A DNA stretch of 64,000 bases from Enchytraeus crypticus (GCA_905160935.1 CAJHZI010000347.1:124001-188000); one strand, 5' to 3'; shown: positions 24,051-36,386, counted from the stretch's first letter. Program-made: numbers and translations. The notes: generated from the sequence alone by a model not told the origin.

Positions 24051-24560
24051 TCATGGACACTGGATGGAAAAGAGATGGAAAAGATAGGTCTTCAACTGCT
24101 TATGGAACTGCTCATAGGAAAGCAAAGGCTGATGTGATTTAAATGAAGATTTCCGAAGATTGGATGGAAGAGAATTCCAAATCTGAGGTGCAGTAAGCTG
24201 GAAAGAACGATTAGATAGCTTAGAGCGTGAAGGTAAGCTAGGTCTCACAAGAGTAATTAACTTAGAAGACCGAGTAAAAGTAGGTTGCATCACTTTAATC
24301 AAGTGAGACATAAAAGTTTGTCCAGGGATGGTGATGGACTTATAGGTTAACGAAGCTGTTTTGTAAATGATACGCTCTTTAATCTTTAGCCAGTGCAAAG
24401 ACTTCAAAATAGGCGTAACATGTGAGTACTTGGAACTACAAAAAAATTGCTCGCGCAAGAGAATTCTGAACAAACTGCAAACGATCAATCTCACCGCCAG
24501 GGAGATTTAAAAACAGGGAATTGCAGTAGTCCAACTTCGATTGCACAAGAGCAGCACCAA
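24051..24560 (-). pseudogene. LINE C-terminal coding region
   Basis: SKLDYCNSLFLNLPGGEIDR, then after a frame break HVTPILKSLHWLKIKERIIY, SFQLTAPQIWNSLPSNLRKS and LKTYLFHLFS. This is the thumb and C-terminal portion that follows YADD in L2/CR1 elements. Confidence 0.8.
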
Positions 24561-24721
24561 TTGTAGCAGCTGTCTCACGTGACAAATATATATGGATGTA
24601 TTCGACGAAGATCACGGATATGGAAGAAACATGCTTGTGAAGTTTTAGTTATGTGTTCGTGGAAGGTTAGGTGTTTATCAAGGATAACACCGAGATTTCT
24701 CACAGAAGAAACAGGTAATAA

Positions 24722-24905
24722 TAACACACATTATAGTGAAATGATCAACTACGTTGATATCTATCACTTTTAATACCACATATGTTAAATCCGTCAGGCA
24801 ATTTTGTCCATTTTCCGTGTATCCAGTCCAGTGAATGCCTGAGATTTTACTCTCAGATCAGCGCGGCTGGGATATTTTATTTGGGATATTTTTGGCAGGT
24901 GATAT
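24722..24905 (-). repeat. SINE-2 3' part inserted in a LINE
   Basis: The tail of SINE-2 (ATTATAGTGAAATGATCAAC to AGATCAGCGCGGCTGGGAT) interrupts the reverse transcriptase gene of the LINE at 23868-26530. It stops at the B box, so the tRNA head is missing. AGGTAAT and AGGTGAT at the edges may be an imperfect target duplication. Confidence 0.75.
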
Positions 24906-24946
24906 TTTAATACCCGAAGATAACGAAAGAGTTTTCCAATTCAGCT

Positions 24947-26348
24947 TCAGAAGCTGTTGAGGTGTCCCGACCAACAAGAATTCAGTCTTAGATGGATTAA
25001 TGCCAAGAAATTAGCAGACATCCAAGAGAATATAGACTGAAAACTTTGTTGCAGGAGGGTTTCAGCATTAGAATAGGAGTTAGGGGTGAAACAAGTGTAC
25101 ATTTGAGTGTCATCAGCATATAGTTCATGATCAAGAGAATGAGAAGAGCTTAGAGTGCTTAAGGGTGTTGTATAGAGGTTAAAGAGGATAGGACCAAGAA
25201 CGGAGCCTTGAGGCACACCATACTTTAAGTGAGAAGACGAAGAGATGTACTCCATCACTTTCACACTAAAAGAACGATCCGTCAGATAGGAGGAAAACCA
25301 ATCAAGAACAATTCCAAGAACACCAAACCAGGAAGAAAGACGTTCCAGAAGAATATTGTGATCAATGGTATCAAAAGCGGCCGAAAGATCAAGCATACAT
25401 AATCCAGTTAAGCGTTGCGTGCACATGGCATTAACAATAAAATTGCACACGGATAGAAGCACCGTTTCAGTTGAACGATGCTTAGTGTAAGCAGCTTGAT
25501 GTTTATTAAATAGATCATTGTAAGAGAGATGAGTAGAAAGCCTCTGAAGAACAATTCTTTCAGTGAGCTTAGATATGTATGACAGATTTGATATAGGCCT
25601 GTAATTCGACAACGATTCCTTATCCAATGTGGGCTTTTTAAGCAATGGAGTAATAACTGCACGCTTAAAAGCGCGAGGAAATTTGCCAGTAGAGAGAGAG
25701 GTTAAAAATCAATGTTAATATTGGAGCAAGTATGTGAATGCACTTCTTTAAAAGAGAGGTTGGGATAGGGTCCAAGTTACAATGTTTGGCTGGAGAGTCT
25801 AAAACTAATTTAGTAATCTCATCAATTGTAACTGGAGTGAAATTAGAAAGCTCATCTTTGGAATGATTCTCTACTGGAGTAAGAGGAGAAGAGTTAGGAG
25901 CTGGAGTGATAGATTCTCTAAGATTGCTTATCTTATCTGTAAAGTAATTGGAAAATTGTTCAGGCAGTGAGTCCACAGGAATAGAAGGAAGAGAAGGAGA
26001 AATAGATCTATGTAAAAGATCATTAACGGTCTTCCATAAACTCTTGACATTCACAACCTTACTGACCAAAGAGGAGTAGTACTCTTTCTTAGCATTAGCA
26101 ATAGCAGTACGATACATCTTGTGTTGCAAATTAGAAACAGTTTGCCAAAAGTCTGAATGGGTATAACGCCACTTTCTTTCAGCTCTACAGCATGCAGCCT
26201 TTAGCTTTCTCGGACCAGAAGTATACCAAGAGTTAGATTTCTTAAGCTTCTTGGTAGTTAGAGGTGCATGCTTATCAAGTAGAGATGAAAGAGTAGTGTT
26301 ATACTGTTTTACTAATTCATCAAGATCATTAGCAGGAGACTTGATCAA
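24947..26348 (-). pseudogene. LINE reverse transcriptase coding region
   Basis: Two long open stretches (25665-26348 and 24947-25645) carry the linker and the reverse transcriptase. They differ in frame by a slip in a CTCTCTCT run near 25695. Motifs A, B and YADD are intact, so decay is modest. The upper stretch contains WYTSGPRKLKAACCRAERKW, typical of the endonuclease-to-RT linker in this group. Confidence 0.85.
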
Positions 26349-26994
26349 AGTCGAATTTTCAAGATCAGAACAAAAGAGATCAAGATCAACGTTATTTACA
26401 CACCTAAATGAAACAGTAGGAGAATTTTTAATAGTATCTGGCTTAACATGATTATAAGTGAATACAACAGGAAAATGGTCTGACGGCGAGTGAGATGGAA
26501 TGGTAACACTTAAAGGATCAATAGCAGAGAGACAGAGAGACTATAGGGTGTCGTACACCCTCTTTGACGGCCTATAGTATTTGAATGTAATATTTTGCTT
26601 GTTTTGTATTTAATTTTATTGTTTAATACCAAATGTATATTAATTAACTTTGTCGAGATTGTTGTGCTTTGTGTTAGTCTATGTGGTCCTTGTGGAGTGA
26701 TGCGAATCTAACATATATTCTTCTTCTTCTTCTTGCAATTAGCTATTTACCCCAAAATTTTAAATAATTAAAATATTTGCGCCTTAAATTTTAAATAATT
26801 AACATCGTGTGATTTCTACAATAGGAACTAGGGACGAAGCATAGAGTCATAAAATAGGTGAAGCTACATGGGGGGTTGATATAGCCTACTAGACACTATA
26901 GATGGCCTATATGGACAAAGGGTTGACAAAGTTTTGGGGGCTAAGCGCCAAATTTATGGGAGACTTAGGCTATTAGTCCCATTCCCCAGTCTAT

Positions 26995-27240
26995 TACCTA
27001 GAGTAACACATACATGTAGGGCCATCATCATCTTCCTTTGAGCCCGGTGTAACTAGGGTCGGGATTAAACTTTTCCCTTTATTTTGCAAAATATTGTAGC
27101 AATTTCTGGAAACTAGGCTCTCACTAACCGAATGCCCTTTCTGGCGATTATTTGGATTTAGTGCTTTGTCGCCATTGCAGACACATGCAGTCCACAGTTG
27201 CTCTATTCTTAAGCAACTCGGACACAATACGGGTAAATGA
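26995..27240 (-). repeat. Family M copy
   Basis: TAACTAGGGTCGGGATTAAA, AACTAGGCTCTCACTAACCG and TCGGACACAATACGGG on the plus strand align with 1590-1890. Confidence 0.65.
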
Positions 27241-27305
27241 TGCGACACACCATAAGATTATGTTGCGGAGCGAAATCCAACATGCCACTGTACAGCCGCT
27301 ATACA

Positions 27306-27369
<64 letters not shown>

Positions 27370-27452
27370 CCTAGGAATCTATAATTAACAAGATCTGGTT
27401 CGTCAATAGCTGACAGATATCATCTAGATCACGCACGCATAAGTTATGAATG

Positions 27453-27535
27453 TTCTAACTGGTAGTCTAGTTGCTATCAAGCATGCTGGACAAGCAAGAG
27501 GATATTGGTTCGAAATCCAGCCGGAAAACTCTAAA
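27453..27535 (+). repeat. tRNA-like SINE head, unassigned family
   Basis: A box TAGTCTAGTTG fits the consensus exactly and is followed about 45 bp later by GGTTCGAAATCC, a B box with one extra base. No acceptor stem pairing of a functional tRNA is apparent, so this is read as a SINE head. What follows is AT-rich without a known tail. Confidence 0.5.
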
Positions 27536-28544
27536 GGTGAACTTTTATTAGATGAAACAAATGTTTCAACTTCTAGTTCTATTTTGTCCACATCATTCTA
27601 CAGCGCGACATTTATTATGCGAATTCTATAATTCTATACCAGTTCCATATGATAGCCTATAGGACTTAAAAGATACTATGATAAAATGTACAATATTTCT
27701 ATAAAGCAGTTTAATAAAATCACAGGCACTATATTCTTTAATATACTAACTGCGCTAAAATTTCATTTTTATAATTAATAAGCTACAAAGCAATTTATTC
27801 TTAATTAAATAAATCATAAATAAATAAAATACCTCATAAATAAATAGCGTTCAGTTTAACTCCTTTTCCGCATCATAACTTTAGTGTCAGAAAATCGCAC
27901 ATTATATATTAACTAGTAAAAATGGTAAAATTGTTAAGAGTGAAGTCAAGTAGTTTCACAAATTTGTATAATTATCAGAAGTAACATATTAGCAATGTAT
28001 TAATCTCAAATATTAACACGCTGTGTGCATCAGTGTGTATTGATAACTTAAATATTTAAACTGCTAGAATTACTTCATCACCATCTTTAGACATTATGGC
28101 CTACATGTAAGAGTATAATATTAGCAGTGTACTAGGTGCGATGTGTCATTATTCTGTGATTATTTACCTAACTCTATTTTTTTCAGAAATATTTCAAAAT
28201 CTAGCTTTACTGCTGATTTAAATGATCATTTCAAAAATATCATTCGACAACTTTACTCATGATTTTGCAGTTGCACTGTAGGCCTACCCTAGAAATATAA
28301 TTTTAATATCAGATAATTCATATCAGATTAATTAAATTCATATGATTCATATAAATGGCTCATATCGTAGTAGTTAAATTGAACATATTTCATTTTCTTA
28401 CAACTCGCATTGATTTTATACAGTATGCAAAGAACGACGTAAAGAATGGACACACAGGCCCGAAGGCTCTGACATTTAAGCCCTTTACGGTTGCAATTAT
28501 TTTATTACAGTTCGAGGTACATAATTTTAAAAGTAGTCGTATAT

Positions 28545-28665
28545 ATACCAATCAATCAATCAATCAATAGTAATTTAACGTACGGTTCCTCGCCATAAGG
28601 CAATGTCAGGGACGTCTCTTACAGACTCTGCACAAACAGGCGCCACACGATGACATGATGATATA
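28545..28665 (-). repeat. SINE tail-family copy
   Basis: (TCAA)n, then TTTAACGTACGGTTCCTCGC, GGCAATGTCAGGGACGTCTC and a head with AGGCGCCACACGATGAC. Same type as the copies at 3640 and 19803. Confidence 0.75.
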
Positions 28666-29046
28666 TACAGTGTAAAATAATAATTAATGAAAGAATAACA
28701 TGACATGTACAACATGTATGTAAAAATATGGAATAATTTTTTTTTCAAAAGTAGGCGCACACGTACAGTGTAAAATATTAGTCAATGTAGAAAATAATAA
28801 ATATATTTGTCAAAATTACCTAAACAAAAATCTACATTATGCACATAGAGACACGACTTTAACTAGAAGTCGGTCTATATTAAAATTAACAGTAACTGAT
28901 GATCAAAAAAGCTATTACTATTATTACTACTAAAGCTACCATTCCTATCACGGTTATTAATGTCATTATTACCTAGGTTTTAATATGTTTCTCTTTGGAA
29001 ATGCTAATTTGCATACCTATGCGACAAGAAACAGCTAAGACGCTTT

Positions 29047-29342
29047 AATTTATTAACTTATTAAATTTATTAACTTATTAAATTTATTAACTTATTAAAT
29101 TTATTAACTTATTAAATTTATTAACTTATTAAATTTATTAACTTATTAAATTTATTAACTTATTAAATTTATTAACTTATTAAATTTATTATCTTATTAA
29201 ATTTATTAACTTATTAAATTTATTAACTTATTAAATTTATTAACTTATTAAATTTATTAACTTATTAAATTTATTAACTTATTAAATTTATTAACTTATT
29301 AAATTTATTAACTTATTAAATTTATTAACTTATTAAATTTAT
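29047..29342. repeat. 17-bp minisatellite
   Basis: About 17 units of ATTAACTTATTAAATTT, nearly identical throughout apart from one C in place of A near 29190. High homogeneity suggests recent expansion. Confidence 0.95.
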
Positions 29343-30551
29343 TTTGTTTAGTCATTACAATTAAATTCAATTTCGAAAAAGAAAACTTAATAAATATTAT
29401 GCAAAACACAAAAGAGTTATCTTTCGCGAAGACGCAGAATTTTATGCGAAAAAATATTCGTAATACCTAGACAAGCGCTTAAAATGGATATTAGTTAGCA
29501 ATAACGTTAGGCCTATATTAAATACGAGTATTGATAGATATAAGTTCGAATTGATTTATGCTAAAATAGATCTACCTAATTATACTTACGATGTTTTATC
29601 ACGATGCAACTTTCAATCGGGTTCTATCGACTAATTTTGATTGAAAAATCTTCAGTCTTCGCAAAACAATAAAAGGTACGTAACAAATTTAATCTACAAA
29701 ATAAATAACATCAGTATCGAGTTGCATAAGAGGTTCAAGAATAAATTGTCGTCAGTATAAGTGGATTTTATGATCTCTTATCATTAAGTTAGTTGTAGCA
29801 CACAAGTAACATTATTGCATAATCTAAAGACTTCCTTTTACCTACAGCAAAACACTGAACAAAATCTTCAATTAATCATAATCACATAATGTACGACACA
29901 AAACATATTTATTCTGATCTTGAAAACCACAAATAAACATTGTACAATCGCGATTTCTATATTCAGTGTCATGATAGGAATCTGTCATTGAGACTACTTT
30001 ACAAGCTTCTTTCTTAGATTGCAGCTAATGAAAGACTACTTTTTATACATAGTTTGTATTTTCTTTAAACTCACTAGAATAATCTTTCACACAATAATGA
30101 ATAGAGATCATTAGTGACTCTACCTAACAACAGATGTCATCAGATGTCATGGGCGAATGGTTACCCAGCGGATTAAGAAGTTGAGACTTGTAACGTACTT
30201 GTAGTAAGATCATTTGCAGTAACTTTTGTATCAAGCACTCTTCCCGTCACTGACATACTAGCAAGCAAACAACTGACGCTACTAAGCTTTGAATTTTTAT
30301 TTTCATCACAGAGAGTTGTTCCACCATTATGAGTTGATAATTCATCGACAGTTATATAGGTATGCATTGGACTAAACTAACACAACAAAGAGTTAAACAC
30401 TAACAATAAAAAGAGTCTAACACTTATGAAGTGAGAGTATCGGAAATTATTTCTCCAGCCACGGCGCTTGGATCTTAACTTTTAGTTAGAAGAGTCTCGT
30501 TGCATATTGAATACATTAGTTGACTATAGGTGATATAATTTATTTTCCATT

Positions 30552-30557
30552 TTTATT
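30552..30557 (-). terminator. Candidate polyadenylation signal of the TRIM-NHL gene
   Basis: TTTATT on the plus strand is AATAAA on the minus strand, about 210 nt downstream of the stop. Position is ordinary, but the motif is frequent in AT-rich DNA. Confidence 0.4.
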
Positions 30558-30764
30558 TAAACTTTCGCTTTATACCTAAACTACTCAGAACCTAGCATCT
30601 CGTCGAAGCCACTGATTCTTATTTATCAACAGTCTCGTTAATGTTGATCATCTGCTACTCTTTAGATAAGATTTAGCACAAGAAGCCCATTAACAGCCAC
30701 ATGAACTATATTCTACTACACTCTCCACTCTTCAATAGATCTACCAAGTTTTACAATCCCTCCC

Positions 30765-31037
30765 CTAAAGCTGATACACTTCTATTCCATTCTCCACAGC
30801 CACCGCTAGTCTCTTCCTCTCGTTGCAGTACGACAGACCCCAGGGCATGGCCTGGGTCTTCAGGACGTCCCCTATTTGAATGCCGTCAGGCCCACACTTT
30901 ATCACCCCCCTGGCGGTCTGGTCAGCCACGAAGATGTTGTTGTACTGATCCACGGCAACGCCCTGGGGGGTCATATCCCGCCCCTCCGTCGTGTTAATGC
31001 TGAACTTGAGTTCCTGAGAGCCATTCATTGAGAGTAC
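30765..31037 (-). CDS. TRIM-NHL exon 2: last NHL repeats
   Basis: Acceptor ATTTCAG precedes 31037. The frame VLSMNGSQELKFSIN continues exon 1 as HHIKVLSMNG, the usual strand-turn of an NHL repeat. It ends AVENGIEVYQL and TAG at 30765-30767. The exon is G+C-richer than its surroundings. Confidence 0.9.
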   Translation of the reverse strand, partial: VLSMNGSQELKFSINTTEGRDMTPQGVAVDQYNNIFVADQTARGVIKCGPDGIQIGDVLKTQAMPWGLSYCNERKRLAVAVENGIEVYQL

Positions 31038-32288
31038 CTGAAATAATCAATCAATTAATCAATCAATCTACCGGTCGATGTAGCATTAATAAATCAATAA
31101 AACAGTAAATCAATTAAAAATCAATCAATTAAAATATCTACCAAAAATCGATCGAAATTGATTCAAGCTATCAGTTATGCAAAATAGGCTAATGTATTAT
31201 TGAAGCATACATATATTTGCCTTTCGTTGTGCTCGGGCGTGGTTGGCCCATTGCAGAATAGGGCAACCGCAACAATCTGCTGCGTGTACGTACAAGGCGA
31301 CTATGGCAGGAGCTGAGGATGGCAAGAGGGGACTCACCTCACCATGAAATCCGTCTAACTGAGGAAGGCAACGGGAAACCACCTCAGAAGCCATACTTTT
31401 CCCAAGTTATAGCTACATAAGGTAAGGATAGAGCATAGACTTTGTGATTGGATTAATTTGTTGATCTAAGGAATGCTCTTACGGAGCGAGAAAGCAGACA
31501 TTGAGTATGAATATGTACCTTGAACCTGCCACTTGACAGTGCAGTGAAGAAAAGAGAGGATATACAGGCAGATTTCACAAACATTATCATTATCCAAGGT
31601 TGTGACACCCGGTATGACTCATGATATCTTTAGCAGACCTTCATCAATACGGGAGTGCTGTCGTGTCAAGTCGATATAGTTTCAAGTTTAGCCTAGGAAA
31701 CTTCTCGACGGTCAATTGTTTTCTTGAGTACAACAGAGCTAGGCAAATGCGCGAAGCTTCACTGAGACTTGCTAGCCTAGGATTATAGGCTAACAGGCCT
31801 ATAATCATAGGATAAGAAGCCTATTATTATAGGCTAACAAGCCTACTATTATAGGCTTTTTATAGCTACTAGAGCATCGGACAGAGAAAGTGAAATATAA
31901 CTGAGAGATTGTGTGATTGAATAATTTGTTTGTAAACAAATCAAAATGCAGAACTATGCTTAGCTCCATGCTTAGTTGTATGCTTAGTTCTATGTGTAGT
32001 TCAATGCTTAGTTCTGTGCTTAGTTCTGAGCGTCGTTCTATGCTTAGTTCTATGCTTAGCTCTGAGCGTAGTTCTATGCTTAGTTCTGAGCGTAGTTCTA
32101 TGCTTAGTTCTATGCTAGGTATGGATAAGGCAAAGGTTTTGTGAAGGCAGTAACTTGTTACATTTAAGTAACATTTCTAGAGGTGGTGGCTCGGCTTATG
32201 CTAGGACCATGGTAGCTAAGTTAACAATTGCTTCATAGAAATGAAGTTACATGCTATGAACCTGCCATACAACAGCATATTGAGAAAG

Positions 32289-32342
<54 letters not shown>

Positions 32343-32379
32343 ATATGTATATATATATATATATAATATATATATAAAC

Positions 32380-32419
<40 letters not shown>

Positions 32420-35400
32420 GGAGAGAAATTATATTAACTACATCATATAGTGTTGTGTATGTTTTAAAGAGGTTATTTAAATAATAAAATTGTAAAGATA
32501 ACACATTAATACAAAGAGAGAGAGAGAGAGAGAGGGTGACAAAGAGGCGGAGAGACAGAGATAAAGATAGAGTGATTGAGAGGGAACAATTAGGCCAATA
32601 GGCTATTAACTACATCAATCAATCTGGTGCATGTTTTTAACGGGGTTATATGAATAATAAAATGTTAAAGATAAAACATTAAAACTTGCCACTTTTCTTT
32701 TTATTCATTATTAGTCTATTTAATCTTTACACTGACTCTATGGCTTGGGATAACGGACTTGCACGGTTTTGGATATTTTTCCCTTGGGTTTTTGACGACG
32801 CAGGCGTCATAAAGTGATATGACAAAGTTGCCTTTGATTGCACCTATGGAGATGTCACTGACAGCGTCTTTTGGGTGAGGAATCGGACGTTAATTTCTGT
32901 AATTAATTGATCGAGTAGTATCAGAACGAGTAGATCAGATTTCTAAAACTAGTCTTTTATGTAACGTTGGAATTTAACAACAACTTGGACATTCCTAAAA
33001 ATCACAAATCCTAGCGTACTTCTAACGTATCAACTATCCAATATTTACGAGACTTTTATGAATTTGCAAAGAAAATCGGAAATACTGATCAAATTTTCTA
33101 AGAAAAAATTGAGATCCCTCTCGTTAAGGTTAAATTCAGTGGTTTTACAAGTTAAACTAATAGCGCCAAGTGGAAATACTTGGAGAAAAGTATTGATAAC
33201 TTTGTTAAGAACGCGGGTATACTTTAAAGAATTTGCAGAAGAATTATTTATAATAAAGAAATATTTATATTTATATTTATGAATTATATTTCATAAATAA
33301 TGACTTGCATATGCAATTACGTAGATCGAATACTGTATAAGCAATGGCAACAGAATAAAACTTTTTTGTACTGTTGATTTGACAGAAGGTCAGAGCATTT
33401 GATGCACAGGTCAACACCGTAAAATAATTTACAAAGACCTCTTTGTCAAATTCATCTGCCGATTTGTAGCTACTAACCTAGGAGTATATATTTATATTTC
33501 GCACCAGGCCTGTATTGACGAATAAATGCCATAGATCGCCGTTCAAATTGTATTCAGACTACAATAATGATCACTGTTGCACAACTGTACACATTATTAT
33601 CGCTTTACCACGATTTCTTTATGTCAGGGCTTAGACGAAACTAAATTGAGATGTACTCGTATGAATTTTACCCAAATTTGGCACAACGCTACTCTAATAT
33701 CCAGGTTTATAACTTAAAGTTATGCTTGGCGTTGAGAGGTAGGAATATTAATGCAAATTAAAATTGCGCTATTTTTTCTGAAATTCTAATAGCGTAGTGT
33801 TGTATTGTATTGCTATAATTACCCAGACGTTCGTTCATAACTTATTATAGATCTGAATATAGTTAAAATATCCTAAGATATTTGACTTTGCCTCCGATGT
33901 CAGCGAAAAAACCATGAGATATAAGATAAAGAGATCAGATAAAGAGGTCATAAAGATCAGCACATTTCTTTTGCAGATTGGTCTGGGTGAATTGATCTGT
34001 AGTGATGTGTGCTGTTGGGTACGTCCCTGACATCATCCCTGGATGAGGAAACGGACGTTAAACTTTTATTATTATTATTATTATTAAGAGACTTTCAAGC
34101 AAAAATTAAAAAACATTTTAATGAAAATACACTTGAATTTTAAGACCAAAACAAGTAAAGCAACTAATTAAAACAAATATTTTTTAAGACAACAAAATAC
34201 CGACAAACCTTTATATGATGGCTCTCAGAGTCAGAAATAATGATTTGATTCTGATGGTTGACGGCTATAAATTGAGCCTCTAGGATTTCACCGGGGCCAT
34301 CTCCTTTAACACCAAATTCCCGGGTTTTCCTTAGCCTTCCAGAAGATACGGAATAAATCCCAATCTTGTGCTTCTTCTTACCAATATCCGTTAGGACAAT
34401 GTCGCTGGAACCGGAAATGGCGATTCCGCACGGACGCTCCATGGATGAATCACATTTAATACTGGAAACGACTGGACTCTCGGAGAGTTTGATGCTTTTG
34501 AATTGTGTAGGTGTAGTTTTGCTGTGCTCTGTGATGTAGAGGGTGGCTGTTGTGGAGTGGTAGCAGAGGGCCCACGGCTCAGCTATCAACACGTCTTGTG
34601 ATATTGTTTGCATCAGTACACCGGCAGCGCTGAAGATCTTCACCTTATCCTTTCCAGTTCTGTCGTAGTCCGCCGCAGCAATCTGTCCATCAACAATGAA
34701 GCAGCAGTCTCGACATTTGACGAATCCGTCCTTTTTCCACAGAAATCTTCCCATGAATGTCTGACTCTGAATGACGCTTGTCTGGCGTATGACGCCAATC
34801 GTGGTAGGTATGGGTCGAGTGGATACAGTGGTGGTGGGCGGAGCAACAGACCTGGTTGTCGTGGGAGATTGATAGGTGAATCTCATGCTAGGATTGGCCA
34901 AGGTACCTTCAGGGGATGGCGATCTTGCAGCTACGGAAGTTAGTCTTCTTTCTAGTTGTTCCACCAAGGCTTGTTTTCTCAGTGTACTAGTTTTCCCACT
35001 CTCCGGGTCCATTATTGCATTGGATCTGTTGCTAAGAGGACTTCCGGGAACCAAAGGATTTGAGCCATCACTTGAGACACTGGTGGTGCTACCTCGCGGC
35101 TGCTTCGATGGTTTGGTGCGAAAACTAAAATTTATACCCTTAAACCTACTGAAAGCTGGTGAAGTTTTAATAACACTTAGATTTCCTGTTGAATTATTTT
35201 GAAAGGCTTTCTGAAGTTTTTCTTGCTCAGCAGTAAAGACGAGAGTTTCTTTGTTTCCAATGTTTATTTGTACGTCTGGTTTAAAAGAAGAATATTCAAA
35301 TAACATCGGGACAATATCACAAGTAGATGTTAACTCAGTGTTTACCTTCTCTTGCAATCCTTGGAATGTCGTTAACGTGAACTTCATATTCTGATTTTTG

Positions 35401-36386
35401 GATAAATCTGTCATCTGCCCTGACAATCCTTTGGCCATTTTTTGACGTTCCAGAAACAATTTTTCCACAGCCGACATAGATTGAACCTTCCCATCATATT
35501 CAGACTTTAATTCCAACAATGCCTGCTTTTCCAGTTCTTTCAATTTTAGTTCAAGTTCTCTAGCAGTCTTTTTGATGCACTTCTCAGCTTCGTGATATGC
35601 TTTTGAGTGCTCTTTATTCAATCGTTTTAATGCATCAATTTTAGTCTCAAACTCTTTTCCTTTTGCATCCATATGTCCAGCACATTCCTTAGCCCTCTTT
35701 CGAATATCATCCAGCGCCTCATCTTTTCTTATCACGTTGTGACCTTCGTGAGAGCAAGTCACGCACAGCATGCAGGCAGGTTTCAAACACCCCTCACAGA
35801 AGTAGATCATCTCGGACTGATGATCATCACATCTCCATCCACCCGCCCCTGACGAGGCTGGAGAGATCGGCAGTATGGAATGATCTCGAAACAAATTCTT
35901 CTTGCTGTGACTCGTCGAACAGGAGCTACAGAAGTGCTGCAAGCACTGATCGCAGAACCCAGACGCCACCTTATTGACCCCGTTACACGAGCACACTGCA
36001 CACAACGCTCCGTCGTTCTGCTGGGAATTCTTCTTTCCCAGTTTTGCTTTGCCCATCTGCTTGTTTGATAGAGCCATACTTTGCTCGGCTTCCTTCTCGT
36101 TGACCGCTTGAATAGTCTTCACCAGTTCTATAATTTGTCCTACCTTGAAGTCTGACGGAAGGCTGGCCAGACCATCGTTTGGCACATAGCAGGTGTGACG
36201 ACAAGTGGGACATGGAAAACAGGAGACAGGGGTCAGACGCTGTTTATTTGTGGCCTCAAAGTGTCCTACGATGCAGGTCAAACAGAACGTGTGCAGACAT
36301 GGCAACAGTTTTGGATTCTCGAAGGGTTCCATGCATATTGGACAGCTCGTGAGAGCGTTCACCTGATCTTCCAAATCCGCTTCCAT
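30765..36386 (-). CDS. TRIM-NHL protein (RING, two B-boxes, coiled coil, NHL), two coding exons
   Basis: Probable RING-type E3 ubiquitin ligase of the TRIM-NHL group. Exons 36386-34209 (2178 nt) and 31037-30765 (273 nt) join in phase 0 to give about 816 residues. RING: C15, C18, C30, H32, C35, C38, C59, C62. B-box 1 about 129-172. B-box 2: C186, H189, C197, C200, C205, C208, H213, H216, the exact CHC3H2 spacing. Coiled coil about 225-340. A Ser/Thr-rich linker follows, then a beta-propeller of NHL-like repeats from about 550 (WALCYHSTTATLYITEHS; GIAISGSSDIVLTD; FIAVNHQNQIIISDSESHHI) completed in exon 2 (GVAVDQYNNIFVADQTARGV; MPWGLSYCNERKRLAVAVEN). No filamin domain was seen, so it is closer in layout to TRIM56/TRIM45-type or invertebrate-expanded TRIMs than to TRIM2/3/71. 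An AATAAA on this strand at 30557-30552 lies 210 nt past the stop. Confidence 0.93.
31195..31557 (+). repeat. Family M, longest copy (TRIM-NHL intron)
   Basis: About 360 bp from a GTTGTGCTCGGGCG head through GAATAGGGCAACCGC, CAAGGCGACTATG, GAGGAAGGCAACGGGAAACC and GAACCTGCCACTTGACAG. It lies antisense in the intron of the TRIM-NHL gene, about 160 bp upstream of exon 2. Confidence 0.7.
31950..32118. repeat. 12-bp minisatellite
   Basis: About 14 units of ATGCTTAGTTCT with GAGCG variants; gives an MLSSERSS-type open frame by period alone. Confidence 0.92.
34018..34086 (+). repeat. SINE tail module with (TTA)n end, TRIM-NHL 3' flank of exon 1
   Basis: ACGTCCCTGACATCATCCC, GAGGAAACGGACGTTAAAC, then (TTA)n. 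It lies in the TRIM-NHL intron, antisense to the gene, about 120 bp from the exon 1 donor. Confidence 0.75.
34209..36386 (-). CDS. TRIM-NHL exon 1: RING to first NHL repeats
   Basis: ATG at 36384-36386, context TTAATATGGAAGC. The exon is 726 codons long without a stop and ends ESHHIK with donor AAG|GTTTGT at 34209/34208. Reading through the donor would add only RYFVVLKNICFN before a stop, which would leave the propeller incomplete. Confidence 0.93.

Larger units (their letters stand above)
23868..26530 (-). mobile_element. L2/CR1-like LINE, 5'-truncated
   Basis: Non-LTR retrotransposon on the minus strand. Order: C-terminal end of the AP endonuclease (IPSHSPSDHFPVVF, the SDH motif, near 26460-26520), linker, reverse transcriptase with NYRPISNLSYISKLTERIV, AAFDTIDHNIL (motif A), YGVPQGSVLGPILFN (motif B) and ELYADDTQMY (catalytic YADD), then SKLDYCNSLF and a C-terminal region with APQIWNSLPSNLRKS, typical of L2/CR1-group LINEs. 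The 3' end is a short (TTA)n after GACTGTAGCACTCTAATTTT. Defects: no 5' half of the endonuclease; a frameshift near 25700 in a CT run; a SINE-2 fragment at 24722-24905; further small frame breaks near 24450. It cannot be autonomous. 3' ends of the same family sit at 6150-6342 and 42362-42432. Confidence 0.9.
26540..30764. other. Gene-free stretch between the LINE and the TRIM-NHL gene
   Basis: Holds family M (26995-27240), a TA tract, a tRNA-like head (27453-27535), a SINE tail copy (28545-28665) and the 17-bp minisatellite. 27540-28540 and 29350-30550 show nothing recognisable. Confidence 0.6.
31038..34208. other. TRIM-NHL intron, repeat-rich
   Basis: Holds a long family M copy (31195-31557), a 12-bp minisatellite (31950-32118), a family M 3' part (32118-32290), compound (TA)n (32291-32415), a (GA)n tract near 32515 and two SINE tail modules (32845-32905, 34018-34086). 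About 1 kb (32930-33950) has nothing recognisable. Confidence 0.6.

Noticed and set aside
34080-34208. Read-through end of TRIM-NHL exon 1 as the true C-terminus
   Set aside because: It leaves the propeller incomplete, while a perfect donor here and an in-phase acceptor at 31037 complete it.
34608-35202. Plus-strand open frames inside the TRIM-NHL gene
   Set aside because: Antisense shadows of exon 1.
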